Of a stretch of 64,000 bases of DNA, positions 34,559 through 43,766 are shown one piece after another; the stretch's first letter is position 1, and each line of letters starts with the position of its first letter. The stretch spans positions 62,001-126,000 of the forward strand of contig CAVVFJ010000005.1 in NCBI GenBank assembly GCA_963747425.1, written 5' to 3'. The DNA is from DASUPK01 sp963747425 (GTDB taxonomy: Bacteria; Actinomycetota; Thermoleophilia; Solirubrobacterales; 70-9). The translations under genes and the position numbers were made by a program. The notes beneath the pieces were generated by a model. The model searched no databases and was not told the DNA's origin. It saw only the letters and a program-made list of their open reading frames with translations.

Positions 34559-36090
34559 GGCCACTCCGGCTGCTCGGCGGCGAGCTGGACCGCGCGGAAG
34601 ACGGCCTTGGCCTTGTTGACCGACTCGTTGTACTCGTAGGCCGGTTGCGCGTCCGCCACGGTGCCCCCGCCCGCCTGCACATGGACGAGCCCGTCCTTGA
34701 CGACGACGGAGCGAATGTAGATCGCGGTGTCGAGGTCCTTCGTGTAGCTCAGATATCCGACGGCACCGCCGTACGGCCCTCGCTTCTGCGGCTCGAGCTC
34801 GTCGATGATCTGCATGGCCCGGACCTTCGGGGCGCCGGACAGGGTCCCCGCCGGGAGGATCGAGCGGAGCGCGTCCATGGCGCTGACGTCATCCCGCAGC
34901 TTCCCCGACACCTGGCTGACGATGTGGAGGACGTGGGAGTAGGTCTCGACCACCATCAGCTCATCGACCGTGACCGAGCCGTACTCGCAGACGCGGCCGA
35001 GGTCGTTGCGGCCGAGGTCAACCAGCATCACGTGCTCGGCGCGTTCCTTCGGGTCCTGGAGCAGCCGCTCCGCCGCCAGGCGATCCTCCTCCTCGTCGGC
35101 GCCGCGCGGATAGGTGCCGGCGATCGGCCTGGTCTCGACGCGGTCCCCGGTGACCTTGACCAGGGGCTCGGGCGAGGCGCCGGCGATCTCGAAGTCGCCG
35201 AAGTCGAGGAAGTACATGTAGGGCGAGGGGTTGACCGTTCGCAGGCCCCGGTAGATCGAGAAGGCCTCGACCGGGCAGGGCGAGGTGAAGCGCTGGGAGG
35301 GGACGACCTGGAAGGCGTCGCCGGCATGGACGTACTCGATGATCCGGGAGACGGTCGACTCGAACTGCTCGCGGCTCATGTTGCTCTGGAACTCCACCGG
35401 GGGCTTCTCGGCCGCCGGCTCGGCGACGGGAACCGGCTCGCGCAGGCGCTCGCGGACCTCGCCGATCGTCTCGACGGCCCGCGCGTAGGCCTCCTCGATC
35501 CCGCCGTCCTCGACGAAGGCGTTGGCGATCAGCGTCACCTCGTGACGCTGATGGTCGAAGGCCACCAGCACGTCGGTGATCATCAGCGCCATGTCCGGGA
35601 GCCCGACCGGGTCGGGGTTGGGCGCGGCGAGCGGCTCGACCGTGCGGACGAGGTCGTAGCCGAAGAAGCCGACCGCCCCGCCCGCGAACGGCGGCAGCTC
35701 GTCGGGCTCCGCGATCTCGTAGCGGCCGAGGTATTCGGCGGCGGCCGCGTACGGATCGGGCGCCTCGATCACACGGTCCGGCGCGGCACCCGAGCCGGAC
35801 TCTGCCGCCGTCTCCCCGCCCCACTCCGAGAGCTGGCCGTCGATCCAGCGCAGAATCGCCCTCGGGCGAAAGCCCAGGAAGGACCAGCGACCGAGCCTGC
35901 CCTGCTCAGCGGACTCGAGCAGGAAGGCAGGTCCGTCGCCGCGCAGCTTCAGGAAGGCGCTTACCGGCGTTTCCGTGTCGTCGATGAAGCTGTAGCGGAC
36001 CGGCACCACCGTGGCGCTCCGCGCCAGCTCGCGGGCGCGGTCGAGGTCCGGCTCGAGGCCGGGAAGGCTGGTCGCCCCAACGGTGTTCAT
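34555..36090 (-). CDS. trpE: Anthranilate synthase component I
   Basis: 511 residues. Forms anthranilate from chorismate. The N-terminal LLES element (LLESAEQGRLGRWSFLG) is the tryptophan feedback site. C-terminal chorismate-binding part: VVPSQRF, RPIAGTYPRGADEEED, DLGRNDLGRV, ILPAGTLSGAPK, GPYGGAVGY. ATG overlaps the hisIE stop by 4 bases (ATGA), so it is coupled to a histidine gene. No leader attenuator is visible. Confidence 0.96.
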   Translation of the reverse strand: MNTVGATSLPGLEPDLDRARELARSATVVPVRYSFIDDTETPVSAFLKLRGDGPAFLLESAEQGRLGRWSFLGFRPRAILRWIDGQLSEWGGETAAESGSGAAPDRVIEAPDPYAAAAEYLGRYEIAEPDELPPFAGGAVGFFGYDLVRTVEPLAAPNPDPVGLPDMALMITDVLVAFDHQRHEVTLIANAFVEDGGIEEAYARAVETIGEVRERLREPVPVAEPAAEKPPVEFQSNMSREQFESTVSRIIEYVHAGDAFQVVPSQRFTSPCPVEAFSIYRGLRTVNPSPYMYFLDFGDFEIAGASPEPLVKVTGDRVETRPIAGTYPRGADEEEDRLAAERLLQDPKERAEHVMLVDLGRNDLGRVCEYGSVTVDELMVVETYSHVLHIVSQVSGKLRDDVSAMDALRSILPAGTLSGAPKVRAMQIIDELEPQKRGPYGGAVGYLSYTKDLDTAIYIRSVVVKDGLVHVQAGGGTVADAQPAYEYNESVNKAKAVFRAVQLAAEQPEWP

Positions 36091-36761
36091 CGAGACCGCC
36101 GGCGGCCGTTCAGGACGTGGAGCACCTCGGCCATCGAGACGCCGCGGGAGAGCAGCAGCACCGCCAGGTGGTAGACCACGTCGGCCCCCTCCTCGGCGAC
36201 CCGCTCCTCGGACTCGGAGTTGACGGCCTTGACGACCTCGGCCGCCTCCTCGCGGACCTTGTCGCCCGCGAGCTTCGAATCCTCGAGCAGCTCGACGGTG
36301 TAGCTGCCCTCGGGCCGCTTGCGCTGCCGGGTCACCAGGGTTCTCTCCAGGGTCGACAGGGCCTCGTACGGCAGCAGCGTGGGCTCGCCGACGACTCCGG
36401 GCGCATCCACCCCGGGGTCTGCCTTTCCCTCCAGATCGCGGTAGAAGCAGGAGCGCTCGCCTGTGTGGCAGGCCGGCCCGGCCGGGTCGACCAGGGCGAC
36501 GAGCGCGTCACCGTCGCAGTCGTAGCGAATCTGGCGAACCCGCTGGACGTTCCCGGAGCTCGCGCCCTTGTGCCAGATCTCGCGACGGCTGCGGCTGTAG
36601 AGGTGGACCTCCCGCGTCTCGAGGGTGAGCAGCAGCGACTCCTCGTTCATGTAGGCGAGGGTGAGCACCTCTCCCGAGCGAGCGTCCTGCATCACGCACG
36701 GCACCAGTCCGCGCTCGTCGAAGCGAACCTTCGCCGCATCTCTGGCGGTCTGGACAACCAT
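36087..36761 (-). CDS. hisIE: Bifunctional phosphoribosyl-AMP cyclohydrolase / phosphoribosyl-ATP pyrophosphatase
   Basis: 224 residues. First domain (about 1-110) is HisI: YMNEESLLLTLE and the metal site YDCDGDALVAL...CHTGERSCFYR. Second domain (about 120-224) is HisE: LERTLVTRQRKRPEGSYTVELLEDSKLAGDKVREEAAEVV pattern. Steps two and three of histidine synthesis. Fusion is common in many bacteria, but separate HisI and HisE prevail in actinomycetes. The stop overlaps the trpE start. Confidence 0.95.
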   Translation of the reverse strand: MVVQTARDAAKVRFDERGLVPCVMQDARSGEVLTLAYMNEESLLLTLETREVHLYSRSRREIWHKGASSGNVQRVRQIRYDCDGDALVALVDPAGPACHTGERSCFYRDLEGKADPGVDAPGVVGEPTLLPYEALSTLERTLVTRQRKRPEGSYTVELLEDSKLAGDKVREEAAEVVKAVNSESEERVAEEGADVVYHLAVLLLSRGVSMAEVLHVLNGRRRSR

Positions 36762-36788
36762 CCGGCGATTGTACGAACCACCCGCATA

Positions 36789-36804
36789 CGCGCCTGAAGG
36801 CGCG
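36789..36804. terminator. Hairpin between era and hisIE
   Basis: CGCGCC-TGAA-GGCGCG, a 6-bp perfect stem with a four-base loop in the 53-base gap. No T-tract follows on the minus strand, so it may only attenuate read-through from era into the amino acid genes. Confidence 0.4.
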
Positions 36805-36814
36805 GGTTCAGCGG

Positions 36815-37708
36815 CTATTCGATCCCGAGCCGGTCCAGCAGGCCCTCGTCCTTTCGCCAGCGCTTCCGAACCCGGACCTGGAGATCGAGGAAGACCCGGC
36901 CGCCGAGCTCCCGCTCGAGCTCGGTGCGGGCGGCGGTCCCGATCTCCTTGATCTTCTTGCCCCCCGCGCCGATCAGGATGCCCTTCTGGGACTCGGCCTC
37001 GGCCCAGATGTGGGCGTGGACCTCGACCACCCCGTCCTCCCGGTGGGCCACCTCGGAGACCTGGACCTCGACGGCGTGCGGGAGCTCGTCGCGGGTGCGG
37101 CGGAGAACCTGCTCGCGGATCAGCTCAGCCAGCAGCACCTCGCTCGGCAGATCCGAGCGCTGCTCCGGCGGGAAGAGGAAGGGGCTCTCCGGCAACAGCT
37201 CGACGAGCTTCGAGATCAGCGGCTCGAGGCCGTGCCCCTGGCGGGCGCTGACCGGAAAGATCTCGTCGACGCCGCCGATTTCCCCCACCGCCGCGAGAAC
37301 GGCCGCGGTCTCGGCGTTGTTGAGCCGATCGACCTTGTTGACGGCACAGACGACGGGCGTGTCGAGGCTCGACTGGAGGAGCGCCTTGCTGATGAAGCGG
37401 TCTCCCGGGCCGACTCCCTGCTCCGCGTTGACGACGAAGAGCACGGCGTCCGAGTCCGCGATCTCCCGCTCGACCCGCCGCTGCATCCGCTCCGTCAGCG
37501 CGTCGCGGGGCCGCTGGACGCCGGGCAGGTCGGTCATCACGAGCTGCCACTCGGCCGCGAGATCGGTGGCTACGCCGCGGATCGCGCGCCGGGTCGTCTG
37601 CGGCCGCTCGGAGACGATCGCCACGTGGGCGCCCACGATCGCGTTGACCAGGGTCGACTTGCCGACGTTGGGGCGTCCCGCCAAGCCGACGAAGCCGGCC
37701 CTGCTCAC
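36815..37708 (-). CDS. era: GTPase Era
   Basis: 297 residues, full length. G1 GRPNVGKSTLVNAI, G3 DLPGVQ, G4 NKVD, plus the C-terminal KH domain with GILIGAGGKKIKEIG. Binds 16S rRNA during 30S maturation. GTG at 37708 overlaps the ybeY stop (GTGA). Last gene of the phoH-ybeY-era block. Confidence 0.96.
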   Translation of the reverse strand: MSRAGFVGLAGRPNVGKSTLVNAIVGAHVAIVSERPQTTRRAIRGVATDLAAEWQLVMTDLPGVQRPRDALTERMQRRVEREIADSDAVLFVVNAEQGVGPGDRFISKALLQSSLDTPVVCAVNKVDRLNNAETAAVLAAVGEIGGVDEIFPVSARQGHGLEPLISKLVELLPESPFLFPPEQRSDLPSEVLLAELIREQVLRRTRDELPHAVEVQVSEVAHREDGVVEVHAHIWAEAESQKGILIGAGGKKIKEIGTAARTELERELGGRVFLDLQVRVRKRWRKDEGLLDRLGIE

Positions 37709-38076
37709 AACGAGGCCATGACCTTGGCCTGCAGCTCGAGCATCTCACCGGCGTCCGTCTCGTGGTCGAAGCCGCAGAGGTGGAGCGCTCCGTGGACGGC
37801 GGCCTCGGTCACGTCGGTCGCCTTCTCCGGGCAGATGAAGACGTCGCCGAGCTCTCGCGGCCCCGTCTCGTGAGCTTGGTCGTCGATGGGGAAGGCGAGC
37901 ACGTCCGTCGCCTCGTCGACGCCACGGGCGGCGTAGTTGAGCGTCCGCATCCTCCCCTCGCCGACGATCTCGACCCCAAGGTGGCCGTCGTCCACCCCGG
38001 CTGCGTGCAGGGCCGCCCCGACTGGCCGCCTCAGATCGCCCGGGACGTCCGAGAGGTCGATGTCAGCCGCCCCCAT
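37705..38076 (-). CDS. ybeY: Endoribonuclease YbeY
   Basis: 123 residues, rather short for the family. The zinc-binding motif reads HGALHLCGFDHETD (H-x3-H-x5-H), with DVLAFPID and LGDVFICPEKA upstream. Functions in rRNA maturation and ribosome quality control. Starts inside phoH, sharing 14 bases, and its stop overlaps era. Confidence 0.95.
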   Translation of the reverse strand: MGAADIDLSDVPGDLRRPVGAALHAAGVDDGHLGVEIVGEGRMRTLNYAARGVDEATDVLAFPIDDQAHETGPRELGDVFICPEKATDVTEAAVHGALHLCGFDHETDAGEMLELQAKVMASL

Positions 38077-39034
38077 CGTCCTGGTCCGGCCGGCTCCGGC
38101 TCTCGGCCTCGCCGTACGCTGCGACGATCCGCTGGACGAGCTTGTGGCGAACGACGTCCTCGCCGCCGAAGCGGATGAAGTTGATGTCCTCGACCCCGGT
38201 GAGGATGTCGCCGACCTCGATCAGGCCCGATCGCGATCCCCGCTCGAGATCGATCTGGGTGATGTCGCCCGTCACCACGAACTTCGATCCGAAGCCGAGC
38301 CGGGTGAGGAACATCTTCATCTGCTCGGGGCTCGTGTTCTGGGCCTCGTCGAGGATCACGAAAGAGTCGTTGAGCGACCGGCCCCTCATGAAGGCCAGCG
38401 GAGCGACCTCGATCGTGCCCCGCTCGAAGTAGGAGTTGACCTTCTCGGGGTCGAGCATGTCGTATAGCGCGTCGAAGAGGGGGCGCAGATACGGGTCGAC
38501 CTTGGCCTGGATGTCGCCCGGCAGGAAGCCGAGGCGCTCCCCGGCCTCCACCGCCGGCCGAGTGAGGATCACCCGGCTGACGTCGCCGCGCGAAAGGGCG
38601 GCGGCGGCCATCGCGACGGCCAGGAAGGTCTTGCCGGTCCCGGCCGGCCCGATGCCGAATGTGATCGTGTGCCTGCGAATCGAGTCGACGTAGGCCTTCT
38701 GGTTGACGGTCTTCGGCGCGACGCGCGTGTTGCGGTGCTGCCAGACGACGTCCTCGAGGATCTCCGCAGGGCTCTCGTGCTTGTCGATGGCGCCGGTGAC
38801 GGCCTCGATCGTCCCAGGTGCGATCTCATGGCCCTGCTCGATCAGGTCGACCAGCTCCCCGACCACGGTTTCCGCGGTCCGAACCTCGGTCGCGTTGCCG
38901 TCGAGGGTGAGAACGTTGCCCCGCAGGTAGAGGTCGACGTCGAGATGGCCCTCGAGGGCGCGGAGAACCGCGTCCTCGGAGCCAGCCAGCTCCGCGGCGA
39001 CGGTGTTGTCGATCTCCAGCTGCCTACGCGCCAA
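38063..39034 (-). CDS. phoH: PhoH-family ATPase
   Basis: 323 residues. An N-terminal KH-like region, then Walker A ITFGIGPAGTGKTFLAVAMA and Walker B FVILDEAQNTSPEQMKMFL, then VVTGDITQIDL. A probable RNA-linked ATPase or helicase that accompanies YbeY and Era in many bacteria. It starts inside yqeY, with 11 bases shared. Confidence 0.94.
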   Translation of the reverse strand: MARRQLEIDNTVAAELAGSEDAVLRALEGHLDVDLYLRGNVLTLDGNATEVRTAETVVGELVDLIEQGHEIAPGTIEAVTGAIDKHESPAEILEDVVWQHRNTRVAPKTVNQKAYVDSIRRHTITFGIGPAGTGKTFLAVAMAAAALSRGDVSRVILTRPAVEAGERLGFLPGDIQAKVDPYLRPLFDALYDMLDPEKVNSYFERGTIEVAPLAFMRGRSLNDSFVILDEAQNTSPEQMKMFLTRLGFGSKFVVTGDITQIDLERGSRSGLIEVGDILTGVEDINFIRFGGEDVVRHKLVQRIVAAYGEAESRSRPDQDDGGG

Positions 39035-39455
39035 GCTTCTCGCGCACCGCCTGGCTGACCCGCTTGCCGTCGGCTCGTCCGGCGACCTTCGGCATCAGCA
39101 CCTTCATCACGCCCCCCATGTCCTTGGGCTCGCTGGCGCCGGACTCCTCGACGGCGCCGGCCACGAGCTCAGAGAGCTCCTCGTCCGAGAGCTGCTCCGG
39201 CAGGTATCCCTCGATCAGGGTGGCCTCGGCCTCCTCCGCCTTCGCCTGATCCGTCCTGTCGCCCTCCCTGAGAGCCTCGGCTGCATCGAGCCGCCGCTTC
39301 CGTTCGCGCTGGAGAGCTGCGACCTCGTCCCCCTTGCCCTCCTTCTCCTCGGCCTGGAGGGCGTTGACGAGCATGCGCAGCTGGCCGACGCGTTCCTTCT
39401 CGCCGGCCTTCATCGCCGTCTTCACGTCCTCCTGAACCTGTTCGAGGATGCTCAT
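39024..39455 (-). CDS. yqeY: GatB/YqeY domain protein
   Basis: 143 residues. SILEQVQEDVKTAMKAGEKE start, then RVGQLRMLVNALQ and EGYLPEQLSDEELSELV, then the GGVMKVLMPKVAGRADGKRV end, matching the YqeY tail-like domain that binds tRNA in GatB. Role outside amidotransferase is not settled. Starts 3 bases after the DUF1232 stop. Confidence 0.93.
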   Translation of the reverse strand: MSILEQVQEDVKTAMKAGEKERVGQLRMLVNALQAEEKEGKGDEVAALQRERKRRLDAAEALREGDRTDQAKAEEAEATLIEGYLPEQLSDEELSELVAGAVEESGASEPKDMGGVMKVLMPKVAGRADGKRVSQAVREKLGA

Positions 39456-39458
39456 CGG

Positions 39459-39911
39459 CTAAAGCGTAGTCGGCGGCGTGGCTGCCCCGTTCGTGTCGAG
39501 GCCCGCCGCCCGGAGGACAAGCGCGAGCGAAGCCTCGGGGCCGGGCCAGGCGGCGCGCACGAGCTCCGTGCCGCCGCCGTGGACGACGAGGCGCAGTGCA
39601 AGGCCGAGGAGCACGGCGTCGTCGAGCTGGCCGATGCCGGGCAGGAAATCGGGCACGAGGTCGATCGGCAGGGCCAGATAGCCCAGGACACCGAAGAGGA
39701 CGACGCGGCGCGGGCGCGAGATCCGCGGGTCACGCGCCAGTCGACCCACCAGGACCAGGCAGTCCGGGATGAACCCGGCCAGGGCGCGGGCGTCCTCGCG
39801 GCGTCCGGCGGCAATCAGGGCCGCGACGGCGACGACATACAAGCCCATGGCGATGAGGAGGACGCCCCATGGCCAAAAGGGGACCTCCTCAGGTCTGATG
39901 CCCGCCGCCAT
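39459..39911 (-). CDS. DUF1232 (YkvA-like) membrane protein
   Basis: 150 residues. An N-terminal hydrophobic helix (about 15-36), and the DUF1232 signature YLALPIDLVPDFLPGIGQLDD around residue 98. Function of the family is unknown. Located between murI and yqeY on the same strand. Tail rich in Ala/Thr/Pro. Confidence 0.85.
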   Translation of the reverse strand: MAAGIRPEEVPFWPWGVLLIAMGLYVVAVAALIAAGRREDARALAGFIPDCLVLVGRLARDPRISRPRRVVLFGVLGYLALPIDLVPDFLPGIGQLDDAVLLGLALRLVVHGGGTELVRAAWPGPEASLALVLRAAGLDTNGAATPPTTL

Positions 39912-39963
39912 CAGGGTCTTGGAGAGTTGTGGTCGCTATAGCGCGCAAATGCTCCGAAACTCT

Positions 39964-40788
39964 TCAGGGGAGCTCCACCAGCTCGATGTCCCCAAGGGGC
40001 ATCTGGAGGAAGCGGGTGCCGAGCTCGCGGAAGGAATGGGGGTCACCCGTGCAGAGAAACCGATAGGTCCCCTCTTCACTGCCGGTTTTCGAGATTCCCG
40101 ACTCCTCGAGCACTCGCTGCGCCGTGGCGGCGATCGCGTGTCCCGCGGTCACCAGCCGGACCTCGCGGCCGAGGACGCGCTGCAGCATCGGAGCAACGAG
40201 CGGGTAGTGCGTGCAGCCGAGGATCACGGTGTCCACCTCCGCCCTCTTCAGCGGCGCGCAGTAGGAGCGGACCATTTCGACGACGCTGTCCGAAAAGGGG
40301 AAGCCTCGCTGGATCACCGCGGCGAGATCCGGCGCCTCGACCTCGGTCACCGTCAGGGCACGGTGCTGCGCGGACAGGGCCTGCAGATACGAGCCGCTCC
40401 GCACCGTGGCCGGCGTCGCCAGCACGCCGACGTTCCCCGACTGGGTGAGCGCGCCGGCGATCTCCGCCTCGGGCTCGATCACCGCCACCACCTCGATGCC
40501 GGCCTCGGCCGCGATCTCCCGAGCGACACCCTGGCCGGCGGACGCGGCCGAGTTGCAGGCGATCACCAGCAGCTTCGCGCCACGTTCCAGCAGGTACCGG
40601 GTGACCTGCCCGACGTGATCGCGAAGCTCGTCGTTGGTTCGAGCGCCATAGGGAAACCGGGCGTCGTCACCGAGGTAGACGTAATCCTCCTCGGGCAGCG
40701 AGACGAGGCACTCGTGCAGCACGGTCAGCCCGCCCACCCCGGAGTCGAAGACCGCGATCGGCAGGTCTGGGCTGAGCTCGGGGGTCAT
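39964..40788 (-). CDS. murI: Glutamate racemase
   Basis: 274 residues. Makes D-glutamate for peptidoglycan. IAVFDSGVGGLTVL, first catalytic Cys in VIACNSAASA, second in VILGCTHYPL. ATG overlaps the prmA stop (ATGA). Ser replaces the more common Thr after the first Cys-Asn, which still retains a hydroxyl. Confidence 0.95.
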   Translation of the reverse strand: MTPELSPDLPIAVFDSGVGGLTVLHECLVSLPEEDYVYLGDDARFPYGARTNDELRDHVGQVTRYLLERGAKLLVIACNSAASAGQGVAREIAAEAGIEVVAVIEPEAEIAGALTQSGNVGVLATPATVRSGSYLQALSAQHRALTVTEVEAPDLAAVIQRGFPFSDSVVEMVRSYCAPLKRAEVDTVILGCTHYPLVAPMLQRVLGREVRLVTAGHAIAATAQRVLEESGISKTGSEEGTYRFLCTGDPHSFRELGTRFLQMPLGDIELVELP

Positions 40789-41624
40789 CGCGAGCCAGCG
40801 CCGTCGCGCCGCATCAGCAGCGCGCCCCAGCCGTTGTCGATGCGGCGCTCGGACTCGGCGAGGCCGGTTGGAGCGAAGGCCGCGGCCACCTCGTCGACCT
40901 CGGCCTCCAGCATTCCCGAGCAGACCAGCGTGTCCGGGGCCTCCCCTGCCGTGACGAGGTGGCCGGCGCAGTCTCTGAGCAGGTTGCCGGTCAGGTTCGC
41001 GACGACGCCTGGCGCCACCGGCGGCGGACCCTCCCGGACGTCGACGCGCTCGATCGACATCTCGACCCCGTTGGCCTCGGCGTTTGCCTGCGCCGTCGCG
41101 AGAGATGGCAACTCGCGGTCGCAGCCGGTCACCGGAGACCAGCCGAGCTTTGCAGCTGCGATCCCCAGCACGCCGCTGCCCGTCCCCCAGTCAGCGATCG
41201 GGCCGGATGCCTCGCCGGCCTCCTCCAGCGCCACCAGCAGTGCCAGGCAGAGACGGGTCGTCGGATGCCCGCCGGTGCCGAACGCGCGGCCAGGGTCGAC
41301 GACGACGTCGATCAGCCCCTCCTTCGGGTCCCACCACGAGGGACGCACGCCTATCCGTCCCGAGACCTCGATCGGCCGGTGGAAGTCGGCCCAGCGATCC
41401 GCCCAGTCGTCCGGGACGGAGGTCGTGGTGACGTCGACCAGGCTCCCGCCCGCAGCCGCCTGGACCTCACCCATGTCCGGGACCTCGCCGGGAGGTCCGT
41501 AGATCGCGAACTCGACCCAGCCGGGGCCGCGTTCCTCCTCCAGCCCGTTCGGCGCGAGCTCGAGTAGGTTCGCCATCACCGCCTCCGCGTACTCCGGAGC
41601 GCAGCGAACCGCGAGACGGATCAT
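40785..41624 (-). CDS. prmA: Ribosomal protein L11 methyltransferase
   Basis: 279 residues. SAM site IADWGTGSGVLGIAAAKLGW in the class I fold, with DPGRAFGTGGHPTTRLCL upstream and VANLTGNLL later. Trimethylates L11. A catalytic Asp-Pro-Gly motif matches the family. ATG overlaps the dnaJ stop by 4 bases. Confidence 0.93.
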   Translation of the reverse strand: MIRLAVRCAPEYAEAVMANLLELAPNGLEEERGPGWVEFAIYGPPGEVPDMGEVQAAAGGSLVDVTTTSVPDDWADRWADFHRPIEVSGRIGVRPSWWDPKEGLIDVVVDPGRAFGTGGHPTTRLCLALLVALEEAGEASGPIADWGTGSGVLGIAAAKLGWSPVTGCDRELPSLATAQANAEANGVEMSIERVDVREGPPPVAPGVVANLTGNLLRDCAGHLVTAGEAPDTLVCSGMLEAEVDEVAAAFAPTGLAESERRIDNGWGALLMRRDGAGSR

Positions 41625-42697
41625 CTCCGCTGGGGCGTCTGTTGACCGAGTGCCTCGGCGAGGCGCTCGGCGGCCTCGCGCTGATCGTCATCCAGATCGG
41701 TCGGGACCACCAGCTCGAAGACGACGTGCTGGCTTCCCCGCCGCCCCCCGCGGAGCGGCGGCAGGCCACGGCCGGTGAGCACGGTGGTCTCGCCATGCTG
41801 GGTCCCGGCCGGCACCTCGACTGCAAGCTCCCCGTCGAGCGTCGGGACGAAGACCTCGCCCCCGATGATCGCGGTCGTCACCGGCACCTCGGCGCGCGTG
41901 ATCAACTCGGTTCCCTGGCGCATGAACCGCTCGTCCGGCTCGACGCGAATCTCGACGTAGAGGTCGCCCTGCCTGCCTCCGGGCGCCCCAACGTGCCCGG
42001 CGCCCGCGATCCGCACCCTCTGGCCGTCCTCGATCCCCGCCGGGACGTCGACCTCCCATGTCCGAGTCTCGGACACCCTGCCCGCACCGCCGCACCGCTC
42101 GCACGGCGTCTCCGGGATGCGCCCGTCGCCTCCGCAGCGATCGCAGGGCATGGCGCGGACGACCTGGCCGAAGATGCTGCGGCTCACCTCGCGGATCTGC
42201 CCGGCCCCCTCGCACTTCGGGCAGGTCTCGATCGGCGTCCCCGGCTCGGCGCCGTTGCCGCGACAGTGGTCGCAGGTGACGACGGCCTCGAAGGCGACCT
42301 CCCGGGTCTGGTCCTCGAGCACGTCCTCCAAACCGATCTCCACCACGGCCCCGATGTCCGCGCCGCCCGCCGGGCCGCCTCCGAACCCGCCGAAGGGATC
42401 GCCGCCACCGAACAGGGAGTCGAAGATGTCCTGGATGCTCCCGAAACCGGCGCCCGGATCGAAGCCGCCCGATCGCAGCCCGTCGTGACCGAAGCGGTCG
42501 TAGGTCTGGCGTCGCTCGGCGTCTGACAGCACCTCATAGGCCTCCGCCGCCTCCTTGAACTTCTCCTCGGCCTCGGGGTCGTGGGCGTTGACGTCCGGAT
42601 GCAGCTCGCGAGCCAGCTTGCGGAATGCCTTCTTGATCTCCCCGTCGGAGGCGCTCCGCTCGACGCCCAGCACCTGGTAGTAGTCGCGCTTGGCCAT
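41621..42697 (-). CDS. dnaJ: Chaperone DnaJ
   Basis: 358 residues. J domain with HPD (REL-HPD-VNAHD) at residues 33-35, a Gly/Phe-rich linker (GGGDPFGGFGGGP), four zinc-finger repeats CDHCRGNG, CPKCEGAG, CDRCGGDG, CERCGGAG, then the substrate-binding C-terminus. Co-chaperone of DnaK. Follows hrcA by 12 bases. dnaK and grpE are not in the window. Confidence 0.97.
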   Translation of the reverse strand: MAKRDYYQVLGVERSASDGEIKKAFRKLARELHPDVNAHDPEAEEKFKEAAEAYEVLSDAERRQTYDRFGHDGLRSGGFDPGAGFGSIQDIFDSLFGGGDPFGGFGGGPAGGADIGAVVEIGLEDVLEDQTREVAFEAVVTCDHCRGNGAEPGTPIETCPKCEGAGQIREVSRSIFGQVVRAMPCDRCGGDGRIPETPCERCGGAGRVSETRTWEVDVPAGIEDGQRVRIAGAGHVGAPGGRQGDLYVEIRVEPDERFMRQGTELITRAEVPVTTAIIGGEVFVPTLDGELAVEVPAGTQHGETTVLTGRGLPPLRGGRRGSQHVVFELVVPTDLDDDQREAAERLAEALGQQTPQRR

Positions 42698-42709
42698 GCG
42701 AGTCAGTGG

Positions 42710-43738
42710 CTACTCGTCGTAGACCGTCTCGAAGAAGCGGGAGAGCTCGCCGGCGGCGCCCCGGACGTTGGCGATCGCGGTCGCGTAGTCCATCCGCAGC
42801 GGGCCGATGATCCCGACGGACCCGAGGTTGCGATAGCCGAGGCCGTAGTTGGCGCCGACCACGCTCACCGAGCGCAGCTCGGGCGCCGGGTTCTCGCCCC
42901 CGATCCAGACGAAGACCGAGCGGCGATCGAGCGCTGTCCGGAGGGCGCGGAGGACGTTCACCCGGCGCTCCAGGGCGCGCATCAGATCGTCGGCGTGCGG
43001 CAGGTCGGCGAGATGCTCCTCGGAGAGCAACCGAGCCGTGCCGTCGACATAGAGGGTGTCCTCCCCGGACTCATCCAGATCGGTGAAGGCGCTGGAGATC
43101 TCCGCCAGGAAGCCCGTCTCGGCCGGGCCGAGCTCGGGGTCACGTAGGCGGTCGGCGGCCATCCGGGCGCCGAGGCCGAGTCCCGCGAGGCGCTCGTTCA
43201 GATAGCTCGCCGCCCACTCGACAAGGCCGGTGTCGACCTCCTCGTCGAAGGTGAAGACGCGCTTGGTGACGCCGCCGTTCGAGGCGATCACCACCACCAT
43301 CACGACCTTCGGCTGCAGTCTGAGCACCTCGATCCGGTGGATCGTGGCCGTGTGGAGAGGCGGTGCCGTGACCAGCGCGACCAGGTCCGTGACCTGGGAG
43401 AGGGTCGTCGTGGTCTCGCGGATCGCGGTGTCGACCTCGCGCCTCATCCGAGAGATCCCGAGCTCGTTCGAGGCGGGCTGCGGCAGGCGGTCCTGGTGCG
43501 CCAGCAACCGCTCGACGTAGAACCGATAGCCCGTGTCGGTCGGCACCCGGCCCGCGGAGGTGTGCGGGTGGGTGAGGAAGCCCTCGTCCTCCAGGCTGGC
43601 GAGCTCCGCACGCACGGTCGAGGCGCTCCAGTCGATGTCCGGCCGGTTGGCGAGCGCGCGCGACCCGACGGGGCGGCCCTCGTCGACGTAGCGCTCGACC
43701 ACGGATCTCAGGATCTGGCTCTGGCGTTCGCTCAGCAC
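42710..43738 (-). CDS. hrcA: Heat-inducible transcription repressor HrcA
   Basis: 342 residues. N-terminal winged helix: ERQSQILRSVVERYVDEGRPVGSRAL, with GSRAL typical, and RAELASLEDEGFLTHPHTSAGRVPTD. Represses class I heat-shock genes through CIRCE in relatives. GTG at 43738, TATCAT box 7 nt upstream, no SD. No CIRCE sequence is seen before this gene, so it is not evidently self-regulated here. Confidence 0.96.
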   Translation of the reverse strand: MLSERQSQILRSVVERYVDEGRPVGSRALANRPDIDWSASTVRAELASLEDEGFLTHPHTSAGRVPTDTGYRFYVERLLAHQDRLPQPASNELGISRMRREVDTAIRETTTTLSQVTDLVALVTAPPLHTATIHRIEVLRLQPKVVMVVVIASNGGVTKRVFTFDEEVDTGLVEWAASYLNERLAGLGLGARMAADRLRDPELGPAETGFLAEISSAFTDLDESGEDTLYVDGTARLLSEEHLADLPHADDLMRALERRVNVLRALRTALDRRSVFVWIGGENPAPELRSVSVVGANYGLGYRNLGSVGIIGPLRMDYATAIANVRGAAGELSRFFETVYDE

Positions 43739-43745
43739 AGAGCTG

Positions 43746-43751
43746 ATGATA
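43746..43751 (-). promoter_or_regulatory. -10 box for hrcA-dnaJ, leaderless spacing
   Basis: TATCAT on the minus strand, 7 nt before the hrcA GTG. It matches the consensus at five of six positions. Confidence 0.5.
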
Positions 43752-43766
43752 GGAACGCGGCGCGCG

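Noticed and set aside
36762..36814. Trp or His attenuator before hisIE/trpE
   Set aside because: The 53-base gap has no leader peptide with Trp or His codons and only a simple hairpin.
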